Origin: Actinomadura luzonensis
Lineage (GTDB): Bacteria > Actinomycetota > Actinomycetes > Streptosporangiales > Streptosporangiaceae
Length of the DNA stretch: 64,000 nt
NCBI RefSeq assembly: GCF_022664455.2
Contig: NZ_JAKRKC020000001.1
Coordinates: forward strand, 5,151,001 to 5,215,000
Direction of reading: 5' to 3'
Shown here: positions 17,504 to 25,513 of the stretch, piece by piece
Numbering within the stretch: position 1 is the stretch's first letter
Layout: each line of letters opens with the position of its first letter
Notes under the pieces: model-generated
Database searches by the model: none
What the model was told of the DNA's origin: nothing
The model's input: only the letters and a program-made list of their open reading frames with translations
Program-made: the position numbers and the translations under genes

Positions 17504-18185
17504 CGCGGTCCTCCGGCAGGTGCTTGATCCCGGTGATCATGGAGGAGACGAGCCCGCTGCGTTCGACGTTGTCCATCAGCACCGCCGAGTAGACGTGGTG
17601 GATGACGAACCCCCAGGTCAGCCAGAGGATCAGGTGGTGGGTGAAGCGGACCGCGCCGAGCGGCGCGAGGTCGTCGACCCAGCCCGAGACCACGGCCGTC
17701 CAGCCCGTGCGGTCCTCGGCCGCCTCCAGCGCGAGGCCGGTGAACGTCTGCGCCAGGAACATCGCGAACAGCACGGTGTAGGTGAGCCCGGCGAGCGGGT
17801 TGTGCCCGGTGGCGGGCGGCGGCTCCTTGGACAGGAACAGGTAGAAGCGCAGCGAGGGCTTCAGCATCCGCCGCTGCTCCTTCCTGACCGGCAGGAACTG
17901 GTCCCAGCGGGCGTAGCGGTTGCCGGTGAAGGCGAAGATCACGCGGGCGAGCAGCAGCCCGGCGAAGACCAGCCCGGCGCCGACGTGGACGGCGTGCGCG
18001 TACGCCATGATCGGGGTGTGCCGCCCGTCCGGCGACAGCACCGGCACGCCGATGTAGAGGCCGGTGAGCGACAGCACGACGATGGAGGCGGCCAGCAGCC
18101 AGTGGATGATCCGGACCGGGAGCTGCCAGACGCGGACCGCGACCCGGCCCTCGCGGGCGGGGGGCTGGTTGGAGGTGGTGGTCAT
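17496..18185 (-). CDS. hyaC: [NiFe]-hydrogenase cytochrome b subunit
   Basis: A 229-residue membrane cytochrome b that passes electrons from the small subunit to quinone. Membrane segments carry candidate haem His residues: IIHWLLAASIVVL, YAHAVHVGAGLVFAGLLL, RFTHHLILWLTWGFVIHHVY. The start ATGA overlaps the large-subunit stop. Its presence implies a membrane-bound, respiratory uptake enzyme. Confidence 0.93.
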   Translation of the reverse strand: MTTTSNQPPAREGRVAVRVWQLPVRIIHWLLAASIVVLSLTGLYIGVPVLSPDGRHTPIMAYAHAVHVGAGLVFAGLLLARVIFAFTGNRYARWDQFLPVRKEQRRMLKPSLRFYLFLSKEPPPATGHNPLAGLTYTVLFAMFLAQTFTGLALEAAEDRTGWTAVVSGWVDDLAPLGAVRFTHHLILWLTWGFVIHHVYSAVLMDNVERSGLVSSMITGIKHLPEDRDA

Positions 18186-19903
18186 TGCACGCGCACTTCC
18201 ACCACGGGTCGCCCGTCGGCGTCCAGGACGTGGGCGGCGCAGGCCATGCACGGGTCGAAGGAGTGCACCGTGCGCAGGATCTCCAGCGGCCGCCGCGGGT
18301 CGGCGACGGGCGTGCCGGCCAGCGCGGCCTCGTACGCGCCGGGCCGCCCGGCGGCGTCGCGCGGCCCGGCGTTCCAGGTGGACGGCACGACCGCCTGGTA
18401 GCGGGCGATCCGCCGGTTCTCGATGACGACCCAGTGCGACAGGCCGCCGCGCGGCGCCTCGTGGAAGCCGACGCCGCGGGCGGAGGCGGGCCAGGTCGCC
18501 GGGTCCCAGCGGGAGCCGTCGTGCACCCGCAGGTCGCCGGCGGCGACGGCGCTCGTGAGCCGGTCCAGCAGGTCGAGGGCGTGGTCGGCGAGCAGGCCGG
18601 TCTCCAGGCCGCGGGCCAGCATCCGGCCGAGCGTGGAGAACAGCACGTCGCGGCCCGCGTGCAGCCTGGTCAGGGCGGCGTCGGTGGCGGACCGCACGCC
18701 GCCGTCGCCCGCCGCGTAGCCGACGGCGATCCTGGCCAGCGGCCCGACCTCCACGGCCAGGTCGCCGTAGCGGGGGGATTTCAGCCAGGAGTACTTCCGC
18801 TCGACGTCGAGGTGCTCGTACGGCGGCGCCGGCCCGGTGTAGGCGGGCCTGGTCTCGCCGGACCACGGCGCCAGCGGCTCGGCATCGCCCTTGTCGTAGG
18901 CGAACCAGGAGTGCGTGACGTACTCGGCGATCCGCGCGGGGTCGAAGGGCTCGGCGCGGCTCAGGTCGCCGTCGCGGACGAGGCCGCCGGGGAACAGCCC
19001 GCCCGCCGGGGGCCGGCCGGTGCGCGGCGGCGCGGCCGAGTAGTCGCCGAAGGCCAGGTACGTGCCGAGCCCTCGCCCGATCCTGCCCCACTCGGGGTAG
19101 GCGGCGGCGATGGCGAACAGGTCGGGCAGGTACACCTGCCGGACGAAGTCGCGGCCCTTGAGCAGCAGCCCGCGCACCTCCTGGAGGGTGTCGTCGTTGA
19201 TCGCCGCCTGGCTCGCCGGGTCGATCGGCACGGCCATGCCGCCGACCAGGTACGTCTGCGGGTGCGGGTTCTTGCCGCCGAGCAGGGCGTGCACGCGGGC
19301 GTAGTCGCGCTGGAAGTCGAGGGCGTCGAGGTAGTGGCTGAGGGCCAGCAGGTCGGCCTCGGGCGGCAGGCGGTAGGCGGGGTGGCCCCAGTAGCCGCCG
19401 GTGAACGGGCCGAGCCGGCCGCTCCGGACGAACGCGGCGAAGCGGTCGCGCACCCCGGCGAAGACGGCCTTGGTGGAGCGGGGGTGGGCCGACAACGACT
19501 GGGCCAGGCGGGCGGTCGCGCCGGGGTCGGCCTTGAGCGCGGCGGTGACGTCCACCCAGTCGAGCGCGTGCAGGTGGTAGAAGTGCACGACGTGGTCGTG
19601 CACGGCCTGGGCCGCGGCGATCAGGTCGCGCAGGGTGCGGGCGTTGGGCGGCGGCACCAGGCCGAGCGCGTCCTCGACCGCCCGCACCGAGGCCAGGGCG
19701 TGCACGGTGGTGCACACGCCGCAGATGCGCTGGGCGAACAGCCAGGCGTCGCGGGGGTCGCGGCCCTCCAGGATGGTCTCCAGGCCGCGCCACATGGTGG
19801 CGGAGGACCACGCCTCGGCGACCTGGCCGCCGTCCAGGCGCACCTCCAGCCGCAGGTGGCCCTCGATGCGGGTGACCGGGTCGACGACGATGCGCTCACT
19901 CAT
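18182..19903 (-). CDS. hyaB: [NiFe]-hydrogenase large (catalytic) subunit
   Basis: A 573-residue catalytic subunit. The L1 motif RICGVCTTVHALASVRAVED and the C-terminal L2 motif DPCMACAAH supply the four Cys ligands of the Ni-Fe centre. The 15 residues after the last His (VLDADGRPVVEVRVQ) are the peptide removed by HyaD. Length is normal for group 1 enzymes. It overlaps hyaA by 8 bp. The enzyme oxidises H2 at the outer face of the membrane with HyaA and HyaC. Confidence 0.96.
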   Translation of the reverse strand: MSERIVVDPVTRIEGHLRLEVRLDGGQVAEAWSSATMWRGLETILEGRDPRDAWLFAQRICGVCTTVHALASVRAVEDALGLVPPPNARTLRDLIAAAQAVHDHVVHFYHLHALDWVDVTAALKADPGATARLAQSLSAHPRSTKAVFAGVRDRFAAFVRSGRLGPFTGGYWGHPAYRLPPEADLLALSHYLDALDFQRDYARVHALLGGKNPHPQTYLVGGMAVPIDPASQAAINDDTLQEVRGLLLKGRDFVRQVYLPDLFAIAAAYPEWGRIGRGLGTYLAFGDYSAAPPRTGRPPAGGLFPGGLVRDGDLSRAEPFDPARIAEYVTHSWFAYDKGDAEPLAPWSGETRPAYTGPAPPYEHLDVERKYSWLKSPRYGDLAVEVGPLARIAVGYAAGDGGVRSATDAALTRLHAGRDVLFSTLGRMLARGLETGLLADHALDLLDRLTSAVAAGDLRVHDGSRWDPATWPASARGVGFHEAPRGGLSHWVVIENRRIARYQAVVPSTWNAGPRDAAGRPGAYEAALAGTPVADPRRPLEILRTVHSFDPCMACAAHVLDADGRPVVEVRVQ

Positions 19904-21047
19904 GGGCGTCTCCGTCCTGGGTGGCGGCGGCGTGTTCCCGCCGCCGGGCGAGGCGGTGCTGGACGACCTTGCCCGCGCCGTGCGCCGCGAAGATCGCGGC
20001 GGAGGCGCCGGCCACGGCCAGCCCGATCTGCTCGGCGGTCGCGTCGAGGCCGCCGGCGGTCACGTGCGGCAGCCGGTCGTAGAACGGCGACAGGTCGTCC
20101 CAGAAGCCGGGCTCGGTGCAGCCGACGCAGCCGTGCCCGGCGCCGATGGGCCAGTTCGTGCCGCCGTTCCACTGCTGGATCGGGCAGTTGTGGAAGGTGC
20201 TCGGGCCCTTGCAGCCGAGCCGGTACAGGCACCAGCCCTTGCGGTGGCCCTCGTCGCCCCATTCGAGGGCGAACTCGCCCGCGTCGAAGTGGCCGCGGCG
20301 CGGGCAGTTGTCGTGGATGCGCTCGCCGTAGGCGAACAGCGGCCGCCCCAGGTCGTCGGCGGGGGGCAGCGCCCCGAACGTCAGGTAGTGGGCCAGGGTG
20401 GCGGTGAGGTTGTCGGCGTTCACCGGGCAGCCCGGCAGGTTGAGCACCGGGACGCCGGAGATCACCTCCTCGACCGGCACGGCCTGGGTCGGGTTGGGGT
20501 CGGCGGCGGGCAGGCCGCCGTAGGCGGAGCAGGTGCCGACGTTGACGACGGCGGCCGCCTTCGCGGCGGCGGCCTTGAGTATCTGCTCGGCCGAGCGGCC
20601 GCCGACCGTGCAGTAGCCGCCGCCGGCGCCGAGCGGCACCGACCCCTCGACCACGACCAGGTGGCCGCCGCGGGCGAGCGTGGCGTCGCGGGCGGCCTCG
20701 GCCTGCGTCCCGGCCGCCGCCATGATCGTCTCGTGGTAGTCCACGGACAGCAGGTCCAGGACGAGCTGCGCGACGGACGGGTCGCGGGCGCGCAGGAACG
20801 ACTCGGTGTCGCCCGCGCAGTCCTGGAACTCCAGCCAGACGAGCGCGGGCCGGTCCACGGCGGTGAGGGCTTCGGCGACGCGCGGCGCGAAGCGGGGCGG
20901 CATCGCGAGCGTGGCGGTGAGCGCCGCGCAGTAACGCAGGAACGCGCGCCGGTCCACGCCCGCCGCGAGCAGGCGGGTCATCAGGTCCGGCGACGGGGCT
21001 TCGTCCCCGGCGTCCCGGCCGGCGGGGGTCGCGACGGAGCGAGACAT
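19896..21047 (-). CDS. hyaA: [NiFe]-hydrogenase small subunit, Tat-exported, Asp in proximal-cluster motif
   Basis: A 383-residue iron-sulfur subunit. VDRRAFLRYCAALTATLAM is a twin-arginine signal. The proximal cluster motif is FQDCAGDTES, so the second Cys of the usual CxxC is Asp; the other ligands GTCSAYGG and NLPGCPVN are intact. Distal and medial ligands occur in ERIHDNCPRRGHF, GWCLYRLGCKGPSTFHNCP and GHGCVGCTEPGFWD. A 3Cys-1Asp proximal cluster is known from the actinobacterial-type hydrogenase of Ralstonia eutropha, so this is a variant rather than a defect. ATG 21047 has GAGGAG at 5-nt spacing; GTG 21053 is less likely. Confidence 0.95.
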   Translation of the reverse strand: MSRSVATPAGRDAGDEAPSPDLMTRLLAAGVDRRAFLRYCAALTATLAMPPRFAPRVAEALTAVDRPALVWLEFQDCAGDTESFLRARDPSVAQLVLDLLSVDYHETIMAAAGTQAEAARDATLARGGHLVVVEGSVPLGAGGGYCTVGGRSAEQILKAAAAKAAAVVNVGTCSAYGGLPAADPNPTQAVPVEEVISGVPVLNLPGCPVNADNLTATLAHYLTFGALPPADDLGRPLFAYGERIHDNCPRRGHFDAGEFALEWGDEGHRKGWCLYRLGCKGPSTFHNCPIQQWNGGTNWPIGAGHGCVGCTEPGFWDDLSPFYDRLPHVTAGGLDATAEQIGLAVAGASAAIFAAHGAGKVVQHRLARRREHAAATQDGDAHE

Positions 21048-21049
21048 CG

Positions 21050-21152
21050 TCACTCCTCATCGAGCTTCTCGGGATCCACGTCCCGGGCGGGCACGGGGGC
21101 GGCCTCGTCGGCGAGCGGCTCGTACCCGGCAGGGCGGGTATTCGCTCATCAT
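21050..21152 (-). pseudogene. Possible small acidic ORF before hyaA, apparently frameshifted
   Basis: Just upstream of hyaA a frame encodes AGYEPLADEAAPVPARDVDPEKLDEE and stops 2 nt before the hyaA ATG, with the GAGGAG ribosome site inside its last codons. It has no start of its own. A tandem ATG at 21152/21149 in another frame (MMSEYP) would join it if four bases (a CCCG/GCCC duplication near 21131-21137) were removed. It looks like a 30-residue coupled ORF that is broken or misread. Confidence 0.35.
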
Positions 21153-21207
21153 CCGGCGGGCGCCGGCCTTCGCCTGCGGACCAAAGTCCCGCCTCGCCCG
21201 CCGAAGG

Positions 21208-21675
21208 TCAGGTGTAGATGATCTGGCCGCCGGCCGCCAGGCCGTAGAAGTCGCCGACCGTGATGATCCCCTTGACCTGCGGGACCAGGTCGGCCATGGT
21301 CAGCCCGAACAGGTCGCAGGACGCCTGGCAGCCGTACAGCCCGGCGCCGGCGTCGGCGGTCATCTCGACGAACTCGGGGATCGGCGGGATGTCCAGCCGC
21401 TCCATCCGGCGGGCGAGGGAGCGGGCCAGCAGGCGCGGCATCCCGGGCAGCGCGCCGACCAGCGTCGGCAGGTGCAGGCCGGGGTTGCCGACGGTGGCGG
21501 GCCTGATCCGGCCGATGCGTCTCCTGGTGACGGCGTCCAGGCCGAAGAAGGTGAAGAAGAGGTCGGCCTCGATCCCCTCCGCGCGGGCTCCGCCGGCCAG
21601 GATCAGCGGCGGGTAGATCCCCTCCAGCGAGCCTTTGGAGACGATGATCGAGACCTTGTCGAGGGTGCCGCCCAT
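21208..21675 (-). CDS. DsrE/DsrF/DrsH-like sulfur-relay protein
   Basis: A 155-residue protein of the DsrE family, small carriers of persulfide sulfur. KVSIIVSKGSLEGIYPPLILAGGARAEGIEADLFFTFFGLDAV is typical of the DsrE2/DrsH-like branch, and GLYGCQASCDLFGL contains the two candidate active Cys. It lies 21 nt after tusE and in the same direction as sqr, so the three form a sulfide-handling operon. The gap to hyaA is short, and no terminator is obvious. Confidence 0.88.
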   Translation of the reverse strand: MGGTLDKVSIIVSKGSLEGIYPPLILAGGARAEGIEADLFFTFFGLDAVTRRRIGRIRPATVGNPGLHLPTLVGALPGMPRLLARSLARRMERLDIPPIPEFVEMTADAGAGLYGCQASCDLFGLTMADLVPQVKGIITVGDFYGLAAGGQIIYT

Positions 21676-21696
21676 GGCGGTGCCGTCCTTTCCTGG

Positions 21697-22014
21697 TCAG
21701 ATGCAGCCGCGGGGCTTCGGGACGCCGGCGATCCTCGCGGCGGTCTTCGCCGGGCCCTTCGGGAAGAGCTGGTACAGCTCCTTGACCGGCACCCCGGACG
21801 ACTTGCTGAGCGCCCGCACGGCCGGAGCGGCGCCCTGGGCGGTGTAGCGGGCCCGGACGAACGCGATGACCTCCCGGTGCCGGTCGGTGAGCCGGTCGAG
21901 GCCGGCGCTCGCGGCCAGCTCGGGGATCATGTCCTCGCTCCACTGGCCGGGGTCGGTGAAGAAGCCCTCGTCGTCGAGGGTGACGGGCCTGCCGGCGTAC
22001 GTCGTGGTCGCCAT
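21697..22014 (-). CDS. TusE/DsrC-family sulfur-transfer protein
   Basis: A 105-residue protein with the conserved C-terminus VPVKELYQLFPKGPAKTAARIAGVPKPRGCI. The penultimate Cys (CysA of DsrC) is present. The upstream CysB that dissimilatory DsrC proteins carry about ten residues before it is absent (AAR where CxI is expected). It is therefore a TusE-like single-Cys sulfur acceptor. It sits between sqr (6-nt gap) and the DsrE-like gene. Confidence 0.92.
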   Translation of the reverse strand: MATTTYAGRPVTLDDEGFFTDPGQWSEDMIPELAASAGLDRLTDRHREVIAFVRARYTAQGAAPAVRALSKSSGVPVKELYQLFPKGPAKTAARIAGVPKPRGCI

Positions 22015-22020
22015 GGCCGA

Positions 22021-23259
22021 TCAGCGTCCTTTCTTGCCGTGGACGGGCATGTCCGCGCCGATGCCGGGCAGGTCGCGGCCGGGCAGCAGGGCGTGCCAGT
22101 ACAACCAGGGGAAGGCGCGCTTGCCCAGGTGGTTGAGGCGCGACTGCTTGAGCAGCGGCAGGCCGGCGGCGGCCCACGGGTAGCGGCCGGGCAGCGGCTC
22201 GGTGTCGTAGTTGAAGTCGAGGAGCAGGGCCTTGCCGTGGCCGGTCTCGACGAAGCAGTTGGCGTGCCCGTCGAACCGGGCCGCCGGCGGCCGTCCGGCC
22301 AGGACGCGGGTGACGTTCTCCACCACGGCGGCGCCCTCGAAGTGCGCGACCGAGCCGGCCTTGGACGTGGGCACGCCGGCGGCGTCGCCGAGGGCGAACA
22401 CGTCGGGCGCGGCGGCGGCCTGCAGGGTGTGCCGGTCCACGGGGACGAAGTTCAGCTCGTCGCCGAGCCCCGGGGAGCGGCCGACGTACGCGGCGCCGCC
22501 GTGCGCGGGCACCACGACCGCCAGGTCGAAGCCGACCTCGCGCTCGTCGTAGGAGACGAGCCGGCCGCCGGGGCCGTCCACGGCCGCGGTGCCGAACTCG
22601 GTGACCAGCCCGACGCCCTTGTCCGCCAGCAGGCCGGCGAGGGCTCCGGCGGCGACCGGGCGGGTGAAGGCGGCGTCGAGCGGGGTGACGTAGGTCAGCT
22701 CGACGCGTTCGCGGAGGCCCCGCCGGCGCAGGTGCCAGTCGGCGAGGAAGGCGAACTCCAGCGGCGCGACCGGGCACTTGATCGGCATGTCCACGACGGC
22801 GACGACCAGGCGGCCGCCGGCGAAGCGGGCCAGGGCGGCGCGCAGCGCGAGCGCGCCCTGGAGGTCGTAGAAGGTGCAGACCTTCTCCCCCCAGCCGGGC
22901 CCGGTGAGCCCTTCGGTCTCCTCCGGCAGCAGCACCGCGCCGGTGGCGATCACCAGCACGTCGTAGCCCACCGTCCGGCCGTCGCCGAGGACGACCCGCT
23001 GGGCCCCGGTCTCGACCCGGTCGATGGGCGCCTGCCGGAACTCGACGCCGCGGCGGAGCCGGCCGTGCCGCGACCGCACGAGGTCGCCCGCCTCGGCCGG
23101 CCCGAACGGCAGGAACAGCAGCCCGGGCTGGTAGACGTGCTCGTCGTCCTGGTCGATCACCACGATCTCGGCGGAGTCCTCCGGGTGGAGGCGCCGCAGC
23201 CGGTTGGCCACCAGCGTGCCGCCGGTGCCCGCTCCGAGGATCACGATGCGCTTTCTCAT
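22021..23259 (-). CDS. sqr: Sulfide:quinone oxidoreductase
   Basis: A 412-residue FAD enzyme that oxidises sulfide to persulfide/polysulfide and reduces quinone. It starts RIVILGAGTGGTLVANRL (FAD site), has a second GxG-like region near VLVIATGAV, and contains three Cys in SQR-like positions: EKVCTFYDL, MPIKCPVAPLEF and HANCFVETG. GDAAGVPTSKAG is the C-terminal FAD contact. ATG 23259 was chosen; ATG 23277 in frame would overlap the palindromic operator. First gene of the sulfur operon. Confidence 0.92.
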   Translation of the reverse strand: MRKRIVILGAGTGGTLVANRLRRLHPEDSAEIVVIDQDDEHVYQPGLLFLPFGPAEAGDLVRSRHGRLRRGVEFRQAPIDRVETGAQRVVLGDGRTVGYDVLVIATGAVLLPEETEGLTGPGWGEKVCTFYDLQGALALRAALARFAGGRLVVAVVDMPIKCPVAPLEFAFLADWHLRRRGLRERVELTYVTPLDAAFTRPVAAGALAGLLADKGVGLVTEFGTAAVDGPGGRLVSYDEREVGFDLAVVVPAHGGAAYVGRSPGLGDELNFVPVDRHTLQAAAAPDVFALGDAAGVPTSKAGSVAHFEGAAVVENVTRVLAGRPPAARFDGHANCFVETGHGKALLLDFNYDTEPLPGRYPWAAAGLPLLKQSRLNHLGKRAFPWLYWHALLPGRDLPGIGADMPVHGKKGR

Positions 23260-23276
23260 GCCTTCACCCTGCTGCA

Positions 23277-23290
23277 TACCCCCGGGGGTA
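23277..23290. promoter_or_regulatory. CsoR/CstR-type operator palindrome upstream of sqr
   Basis: TACCCCC-GGGGGTA is a perfect 14-bp palindrome, starting 18 nt upstream of the sqr ATG. A-T-A-C4-5/G4-5-T-A-T palindromes are the recognised operators of the CsoR family, including CstR, which senses persulfide. With a sulfide-oxidising operon behind it, a CstR-like repressor is the natural candidate. No such gene is in the window. Confidence 0.7.
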
Positions 23291-23407
23291 AGGGAGGGCC
23301 TTTGGTCCTCACTTCCGCCTCCGAAGACCCGTGGCGTGTCGGCACCGTCCGGCACTGTGCCGTCACGTAAGGTGACCTCGCCATCCGACCGGGACGAGGG
23401 GAAGCCG

Positions 23408-24787
23408 ATGCTCGACCAAGCGACCGCGGGCGCGCCGCGCCAGACCGGCCCCGACGACCTGGCCCGCGACGGCGTCGTGGGGGTCACGATCGTGTGGGCC
23501 GACAACAACGGCATCCCCCGCTCGCGCACGGTCCCCACCGCCCAGTACGCCGCGGCCGTGGAGCGCGGGGTCGGCGTCACGCCGCTGTTCGCGGTCTTCG
23601 ACTCCCACGACGGCATCACCTTCGAGCACGCCCCGCTCGGCACCCCCTCGGGCGACATCCGGCTGATGCCGGCCGGCGACCGGCCGGTCCGCCTCGCCGG
23701 GCAGCCCGGGTTCGCCTGGGTGCCGGGGCGGCAGGTCGCGGCCGACGGCTCCCCCTGGCCGTACGACCAGCGCACCGTCCTCGAACGCCAGGTCGCCCGC
23801 GCCGCCGAGCTCGGCCTGGGCTTCCTCGCCGGCTACGAGATCGAGTTCCACCTCAGCCACGCCGGCGACGACGGCGACGACCCCCGCCCCGTCTACGCGG
23901 GCCCCTCCTACGGCCCGGCCAAGCTGCTGGCCGTGGACGCCTTCGCCGCGCAGCTGCTGCGCGACCTCGACCGCAACGGCGTGCCCGTGGGCCAGTTCCA
24001 CGGCGAGTACGGCCCCGGCCAGTTCGAGTTCGCCATCGCCCCCGCCGACCCGGTGACCGCCGCCGACCGGCAGCTCCTGGCCCGGCAGACCGTGCACGCG
24101 GCGGCCCGCGCCCACGGCCTGCGGGCGAGCTTCGCGCCACTGGTCGCCCCCGGCCAGATCGGCAACGGCTGGCACCTGCACACCTCCGTGCTCCGCGCGG
24201 GCACGAACCTGCTGTCCGGCGGCGACGGGCCCGGCGGGCTGACCGCCGCGGGCGCCGCCTACGTGGCCGGGCTGCTGCGCGACCTGCCCGCGATCGTGGC
24301 CGTCACCGCGCCCAGCCTGTCGTCGTTGCAGCGGCTGCGGCCCGGCCACTGGTGCGGCGCCTACGCCTGCTGGGGCGTGGAGAACCGGGAGGCGGCCCTG
24401 CGGCTCGTCCCCGCCACTCCCCTGCTCGGGCCCGGGCACGCCAACGTCGAGCTCAAGCCGTCCGACGCCGCCGCCAACCCCTACCTCGCGCTCGCCGCCG
24501 TCATCGCCGCCGGCCTGGCCGGCCTCGCGGACGGCCTGACCCTGCCCGCCCCGGTGCAGGAGGACCCGGCCTCCTGGAGCTCCGAGCGGCGCGCCTCGCA
24601 CGGCGTGCACCGGCTGCCGACCAGCGTGGACGAGCAGCTCGCCGCGCTGCTCGGCAACCCGCGCGTGCGCTCCGCGCTGGGCGAGGAGCTGACCGGCGCC
24701 TTCCGGGCGGTGCGGCTGTCGGACGCCGCCCGCGCGGCCGGCCGGGACGCCGCGGAGGTGATCCGCTCCTACCGCTGGCTGTACTGA
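23408..24787 (+). CDS. Glutamine-synthetase-like enzyme (GlnA3/4 type)
   Basis: A 459-residue member of the glutamine synthetase family. The N-terminus VVGVTIVWADNNGIPRSRTVP and GYEIEFHL, GEYGPGQFEFAIAP, NGWHLHTS and ENREAALRLV contain the Glu and His metal ligands. In Streptomyces, such GlnA-like proteins often gamma-glutamylate polyamines or ethanolamine rather than make glutamine; here the substrate is not known. ATG 23408 follows a GAGGGGAAG ribosome site. It is divergent from the sulfur operon across about 150 bp. Confidence 0.88.
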   Translation: MLDQATAGAPRQTGPDDLARDGVVGVTIVWADNNGIPRSRTVPTAQYAAAVERGVGVTPLFAVFDSHDGITFEHAPLGTPSGDIRLMPAGDRPVRLAGQPGFAWVPGRQVAADGSPWPYDQRTVLERQVARAAELGLGFLAGYEIEFHLSHAGDDGDDPRPVYAGPSYGPAKLLAVDAFAAQLLRDLDRNGVPVGQFHGEYGPGQFEFAIAPADPVTAADRQLLARQTVHAAARAHGLRASFAPLVAPGQIGNGWHLHTSVLRAGTNLLSGGDGPGGLTAAGAAYVAGLLRDLPAIVAVTAPSLSSLQRLRPGHWCGAYACWGVENREAALRLVPATPLLGPGHANVELKPSDAAANPYLALAAVIAAGLAGLADGLTLPAPVQEDPASWSSERRASHGVHRLPTSVDEQLAALLGNPRVRSALGEELTGAFRAVRLSDAARAAGRDAAEVIRSYRWLY

Positions 24788-24804
24788 CCCGGCGCGCCGC
24801 GTCC

Positions 24805-24824
24805 ATACCCCATACCCCTATACT
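24805..24824 (+). promoter_or_regulatory. Promoter with tandem ATACCCC repeats before DUF4396 gene
   Basis: Two adjacent ATACCCC heptamers (24805-24818) abut a TATACT -10-like box (24819-24824), 31 nt before the ATG of the His-rich membrane protein. ATACCCC is one half of a CsoR-type operator, but here the copies are in direct orientation. Metal control is a guess. Confidence 0.4.
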
Positions 24825-24855
24825 CCATGATGCCCGTTACGTCCTGAGGAGCGTC

Positions 24856-25407
24856 ATGGATCCCCACCATCACCACCACGAGCCCGGCGGCCCGGACGCC
24901 GCCGCGCCCGGACACGGCCACGCGCCCGGACACGACCACTCGCCCGGACACGGCCACGCGCCCGCCGCCACCTGGGCCATGGCCGCCCAGGCGACCCTGC
25001 ACTGCCTGACCGGCTGCGCCATCGGCGAGGTACTGGGCATGGTCGTCGGCACCTGGCTCGGCCTGGCCAACCTCGCCACCGTCGTGCTGTCCGTGGCGCT
25101 GGCCTTCGTCTTCGGCTACGCGCTCACCATGCGCGGCGTGCTGCGGGCCGGCGTCGGCCTCCGCGCCGCGCTGAAGGTCGCCCTGGCCGCCGACACCGTC
25201 TCCATCGCGATCATGGAGGTCCTGGACAACGCCGTGATGCTCGTCGTGCCCGGCGCCATGGACGCGGGTCTCGGCAACGCCCTGTTCTGGACGTCGCTGG
25301 CGGGCTCGCTCGCGGTCGCGTTCGTGCTGACCACGCCGGTGAACAAGTGGCTGATCGGGCGCGGCAAGGGCCACGCCGTCGTGCACCAGTACCACCAGGG
25401 CCACTGA
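24856..25407 (+). CDS. DUF4396 membrane protein with His-rich N-terminus
   Basis: A 183-residue protein. The first 40 residues (DPHHHHHEPGG, then GHGHAPGHDHSPGHGHAP) are a probable metal-binding stretch encoded by short tandem repeats. The rest has about four membrane segments: LHCLTGCAIGEVLGMVVGTWLG, LATVVLSVALAFVFGYALTM, ALKVALAADTVSIAIMEVLDNAVML and ALFWTSLAGSLAVAFVL, ending TTPVNKWLIGRGKGH. This matches DUF4396. The family is linked with copper and heavy-metal genes, so metal handling is plausible; function is not established. Confidence 0.88.
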   Translation: MDPHHHHHEPGGPDAAAPGHGHAPGHDHSPGHGHAPAATWAMAAQATLHCLTGCAIGEVLGMVVGTWLGLANLATVVLSVALAFVFGYALTMRGVLRAGVGLRAALKVALAADTVSIAIMEVLDNAVMLVVPGAMDAGLGNALFWTSLAGSLAVAFVLTTPVNKWLIGRGKGHAVVHQYHQGH

Positions 25408-25513
25408 CCGGGCCCACTCACCCGGCACAGCGCCTCGGTGAACGCGACCGCGCTCGCGGGCGTACCTCCCTTTGAGCCGCGCATCAGAGGGAGACCCACG
25501 AGGAGGCTTCGCA

